Source of the DNA: Pseudomonadota bacterium
GTDB lineage: Bacteria; Pseudomonadota; Alphaproteobacteria; Caulobacterales; Caulobacteraceae
Assembly: GCA_023433585.1 (NCBI GenBank)
Contig: JAEZCL010000117.1
Location: 1-24,092 of the forward strand
Direction: 5' to 3'
DNA: 24,092 nucleotides
Made by a program: the position numbers and the translations under genes. The notes beneath the pieces were generated by a model, which was given only the letters and a program-made list of their open reading frames with translations, was not told where the DNA came from and did no database searches. Shown in pieces: positions 21,587 to 24,092 of the stretch. The first letter of the stretch is position 1; each line of letters begins with the position of its first letter.

Positions 21587-22486
21587 TCAGCCCGCCTGGG
21601 CCAGCTCCGGGACGCGGGTGACCTCGCGCCAGGCATGGGGCGCGGCCAGAAGGGCGCGGACCAACTGGTTGTTGAGGGCGTGGCCCGCCTTGACCCCCTC
21701 GTAGCGGCCCAGCAGGGGCGCGCCCAGCACATAGAGGTCGCCGATGGCGTCCAGGGCCTTGTGCTTGACGAACTCACACTCCATCCGCAGGCCGCCGGGG
21801 TTCAGGATGGTGTCGCCGTCGATGACCACGGCGTTTTCCAGGCTGCCGCCGCGAGCCAGACCGGCGCGGCGCAGGGCCTCCACCTCATGGGCGAAGCCGA
21901 AGGTGCGCGCGGCCATGATCTGATCGCGGAAGGTGGGCTCGTCGACCACGAAGTCCACCACCTGATTGCCGATGACGGCGGAGTCGAAATCGATCTCGAA
22001 GCGCATCTCGTAGCGCTCGCAGGGGACCAGGGCGGCGCGCTTGTCGCCGTCCTCCACCACGACGGGCTCGAGGATTTCGATGTAGCGAACGGGCGCTTCC
22101 TGGCGGCGGAAACCGGCGCGGTCCAGAAGCTGGACGAACGGCAGGGCCGAACCGTCCATGATCGGCAGTTCCGGCCCGTTGACCTCGACCACCACGTTGG
22201 AGACGCCAAGCGCCGCGAAGGCCGCCATCAGGTGCTCGATGGTGGACAGGCGCACGCCGTCGGCGTTCTCGATCATGGTGTTCAGGCGCGCCTCGACCAC
22301 CGCCTCGCCCGAAACCGGGATGCGGTTGTCACGGTCGGTGACGTCGGTGCGCACGAAGACGACGCCCGTGCCGACGGGCGCGGACCGAATGACCAGGCGC
22401 ACACGCTCGCCCGAATGGACGCCCACCCCCGCGCAGATGGCGGGCGCGATCAGCGTGCGTTCGTGATGATCGTCGCGTCCAAACAA
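21587..22486 (-). CDS. lpxC: UDP-3-O-acyl-N-acetylglucosamine deacetylase
   Basis: A 299-residue cytosolic zinc amidase performing the committed step of lipid A synthesis. Zinc ligands are His85 (STIEHLMAAF), His242 and Asp246 (KHKALDAIGDLY), and the catalytic His269 is in GHALNNQL. GVGVHSGE (20-27) is the conserved N-terminal strand. The start is TTG at 22486-22484, with only AGG near it; no in-frame ATG comes before Met71, so TTG is the best choice. It follows ftsZ on the same strand, the usual order in the division/cell-wall cluster, with a 153-bp gap containing hairpins. Confidence 0.94.
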   Translation of the reverse strand: MFGRDDHHERTLIAPAICAGVGVHSGERVRLVIRSAPVGTGVVFVRTDVTDRDNRIPVSGEAVVEARLNTMIENADGVRLSTIEHLMAAFAALGVSNVVVEVNGPELPIMDGSALPFVQLLDRAGFRRQEAPVRYIEILEPVVVEDGDKRAALVPCERYEMRFEIDFDSAVIGNQVVDFVVDEPTFRDQIMAARTFGFAHEVEALRRAGLARGGSLENAVVIDGDTILNPGGLRMECEFVKHKALDAIGDLYVLGAPLLGRYEGVKAGHALNNQLVRALLAAPHAWREVTRVPELAQAG

Positions 22487-22507
22487 ACCTGAAAATCCGT
22501 AATGCTT

Positions 22508-22552
22508 CCGTCACAAGACGGACTACGCCCCGTCACGCAGGTAATGACGGGG
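22508..22552 (-). promoter_or_regulatory. Two tandem hairpins in the ftsZ-lpxC gap
   Basis: CCGTC-ACAA-GACGG (22508-22521) and CCCCGTCA-N9-TGACGGGG (22528-22552). Their CGTCA/TGACG arms are related, so alternative pairing between them is possible. They would lie in the leader of an lpxC transcript, close to the TTG start. No U-tract follows. Confidence 0.35.
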
Positions 22553-22605
22553 CCGCACAGGGTAAATGAAAACCGGGTTTCGGATTGTTTCGATCCACCG
22601 CAGAG

Positions 22606-22622
22606 CCCTTGCGCCGCAAGGG
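22606..22622 (-). terminator. Hairpin 17 bp after ftsZ stop
   Basis: CCCTTGC-GCC-GCAAGGG, a 7-bp stem with a 3-nt loop. It has no U-tract, so it may be a weak or Rho-assisted terminator or a 3'-end stabiliser. Confidence 0.4.
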
Positions 22623-22639
22623 TCCGCGATGGTTACGAT

Positions 22640-24092
22640 TCAGTTCGCCAGGCGGCGCAGGAAGGCCGGGATCTGCAGATCGTCGTCGTCCTGGGGCTGT
22701 TCCAGCTCATCCATCGGTTGGGCCTGATGGGTGGCGCGCATCTGCTGGGCGGGCGCCTGGGCGGCCGGATCGGGCGAATAGCTCTGGCTGGTGGGCGAGC
22801 GACGCCCCTTTCCGAACAGGCTCCAGCCCCGCTTGGGCTCGCGGTCCTCGAACAGGCCGTCGTCCGGCGCGGGCTGACGCACGGCCTGGCGCGGCGCGGG
22901 TTCGGGCGCGCGGTCGAAATAGAGATCGCCCTGCTCTTCCACACCCGCATCCTCATCGACCGACGGATCGACGATGCGGCCGATGACGCGCTCGGACTCG
23001 GGCGCCGGGGCAGGCTGGGCCGGACGGATGACGGGGTCGTCGGCGGGCTCGGGCGGCCTGGCCGAGGCGGCCGGCTGGACCGGTTCGCGCGGATAGGTCG
23101 GCACGGTCATGTCGCGCGCGGCGGGCGCCTCGCGGCCCATCGGCTCTCGCGCCAAGGGGTCACGCGATTGGGGTTCACGCGACTGGGGCTCGCGCGCCAG
23201 GGGTTCATGCCGCGTGGCGGCGGCGTAGCTGGACGCGGCCTGGGGCATGGCGGGGGCGCGGGTCGGTTCGGCCGAACGCGGCTGAACCGGCTCGATGGCC
23301 TGGGTCGCCTCCTCGTCCATGCCGGTGGCGACCACCGACACGCGCAGCTTGCCCTCCAGCGCCGGATCGAAGGCGGCGCCGAAGATGAAGTTGGCGTCGA
23401 TGTCCACTTCCGCGCCGATGGCGTTGGCGGCCTCGTCCACCTCCATCAGGGTCATGTCCATGCCGCCGGTGATGTTGACCAGCACGGCCTTGGCGCCCTT
23501 GAGCGAAGTCTCGTCCAGCAGGGGATTGGCGATGGCGTTCTGGGCGGCGACCAGGGCGCGATCCTCGCCCGAGGCCTCGCCGGTGCCCATCATGGCCTTG
23601 CCCATCTCGGACATGACCGCGCGCACGTCGGCGAAGTCGAGGTTGATGAGGCCCGGCAGGATCATCAGATCGGTGATGGAGCGCACGCCCGAGTGCAGCA
23701 CCTGGTCGGCCATGGCGAAGGCGTCGGCGAAGGTGGTCTTCTCGTTGGCCACCCGGAACAGGTTCTGGTTCGGAATGACGATCAGGGTGTCGACGTAGCG
23801 CTGCAGTTCGGCGATGCCGGCTTCGGCCAGGCGCAGGCGGTGACGGCCCTCGAAGCTGAAGGGCTTGGTCACGACGCCGACGGTCAGGATGCCGCGATCG
23901 CGCGCGCACTTGGCGATCACGGGCGCCGCGCCCGTGCCGGTGCCGCCGCCCATGCCGCAGGTGATGAACACCATGTGGGCGCCTTCCAGGGGCTCGTGGA
24001 TTTCGTCCACGGACTCCTCGGCGGCGTTCATGCCCACTTCGGGGTGGGCGCCGGCGCCCAGGCCCTCAGTGATCGTCGGCCCCATCTGGATG
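22640..24092 (-). CDS. ftsZ: Cell division GTPase FtsZ (N-terminal end outside window)
   Basis: Tubulin-like GTPase that forms the division ring at midcell. About 484 residues are present; the first part of the GTPase domain lies beyond the right edge, where the frame is still open (IQM before GPTITEGLG). The nucleotide-binding signature GMGGGTGTGAAP and the T7-loop NLDFADVRAVM, which activates GTP hydrolysis in the neighbouring subunit, are intact. After residue ~270 comes a long Pro/Glu/Arg-rich disordered linker of about 200 residues containing GRIVDPSVDEDAG, then the conserved tail LQIPAFLRRLAN that binds membrane anchors and regulators such as FtsA. The linker contains short repeats of the type REPQSREPQSRDPLAREP. 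The long linker with RIVDP is characteristic of Caulobacterales FtsZ. Confidence 0.96.
   Translation of the reverse strand, partial: IQMGPTITEGLGAGAHPEVGMNAAEESVDEIHEPLEGAHMVFITCGMGGGTGTGAAPVIAKCARDRGILTVGVVTKPFSFEGRHRLRLAEAGIAELQRYVDTLIVIPNQNLFRVANEKTTFADAFAMADQVLHSGVRSITDLMILPGLINLDFADVRAVMSEMGKAMMGTGEASGEDRALVAAQNAIANPLLDETSLKGAKAVLVNITGGMDMTLMEVDEAANAIGAEVDIDANFIFGAAFDPALEGKLRVSVVATGMDEEATQAIEPVQPRSAEPTRAPAMPQAASSYAAATRHEPLAREPQSREPQSRDPLAREPMGREAPAARDMTVPTYPREPVQPAASARPPEPADDPVIRPAQPAPAPESERVIGRIVDPSVDEDAGVEEQGDLYFDRAPEPAPRQAVRQPAPDDGLFEDREPKRGWSLFGKGRRSPTSQSYSPDPAAQAPAQQMRATHQAQPMDELEQPQDDDDLQIPAFLRRLAN

Noticed and set aside
1..24092. Search for CRISPR arrays, tRNA or rRNA genes, prophage and known defence systems
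   Set aside because: No regularly spaced short repeats, tRNA cloverleaf, rRNA segments, phage structural genes or recognisable defence genes were seen by eye.

Overview
The window is high-GC DNA from an alphaproteobacterium, most likely Caulobacterales and probably Brevundimonas-like. This is inferred from the FtsZ tail (a RIVDP motif in a long Pro/Glu-rich linker and a LRRLAN terminus), the ftsZ-lpxC order, a class I lysyl-tRNA synthetase, a large TonB-dependent receptor, and a CtrA-type box. No rRNA, tRNA or CRISPR array was seen. Both edges cut genes: a TPR-like repeat protein on the left and ftsZ on the right.

Layout: 1-578 is the end of a repeat protein with 150-bp tandem repeats. 602-3272 is a copper module, copA (minus) divergent from csoR (plus), with a CsoR-type palindrome between them. 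3286-3897 is a 2OG-Fe(II) oxygenase-like gene, followed by a repeat-rich spacer (3898-4429) and a secreted hypothetical protein. 5137-8136 is a TonB-dependent receptor that starts with TTG and ends at a good intrinsic terminator. 8427-9349 is a secreted protein overlapping a DUF442-type phosphatase. 9574-10470 is a LACTB2-like metallo-hydrolase. 10494-12222 is the preQ0 (7-deazaguanine) operon queC-queE-queD on the minus strand, divergent from cutA. 12706-14331 is a CBS-containing hybrid histidine kinase, followed by two overlapping hotdog thioesterases. 15568-16440 holds a small protein behind a CtrA-like box and a four-helix membrane protein.

The accessory part is 16441-19680. A complete 2,075-bp IS1595-type element (16452-18526) has 22-bp perfect terminal inverted repeats and an 8-bp target duplication. 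It carries two passenger genes besides its transposase, and their divergent start codons overlap. It sits directly upstream of an S24 (LexA/CI-like) regulator gene that has no ATG, GTG or TTG in the right place. The 3' end of that gene is duplicated exactly (52 bp) 473 bp downstream, enclosing a low-GC cassette with one small membrane protein.

The right end returns to core genes on the minus strand, ftsZ, lpxC and lysK, separated from the accessory region by a pair of inverted palindromic repeats. The most interesting candidates are the IS passenger pair, the regulator with a probable CTG start beside the IS, and the small cassette bounded by the 52-bp repeat.
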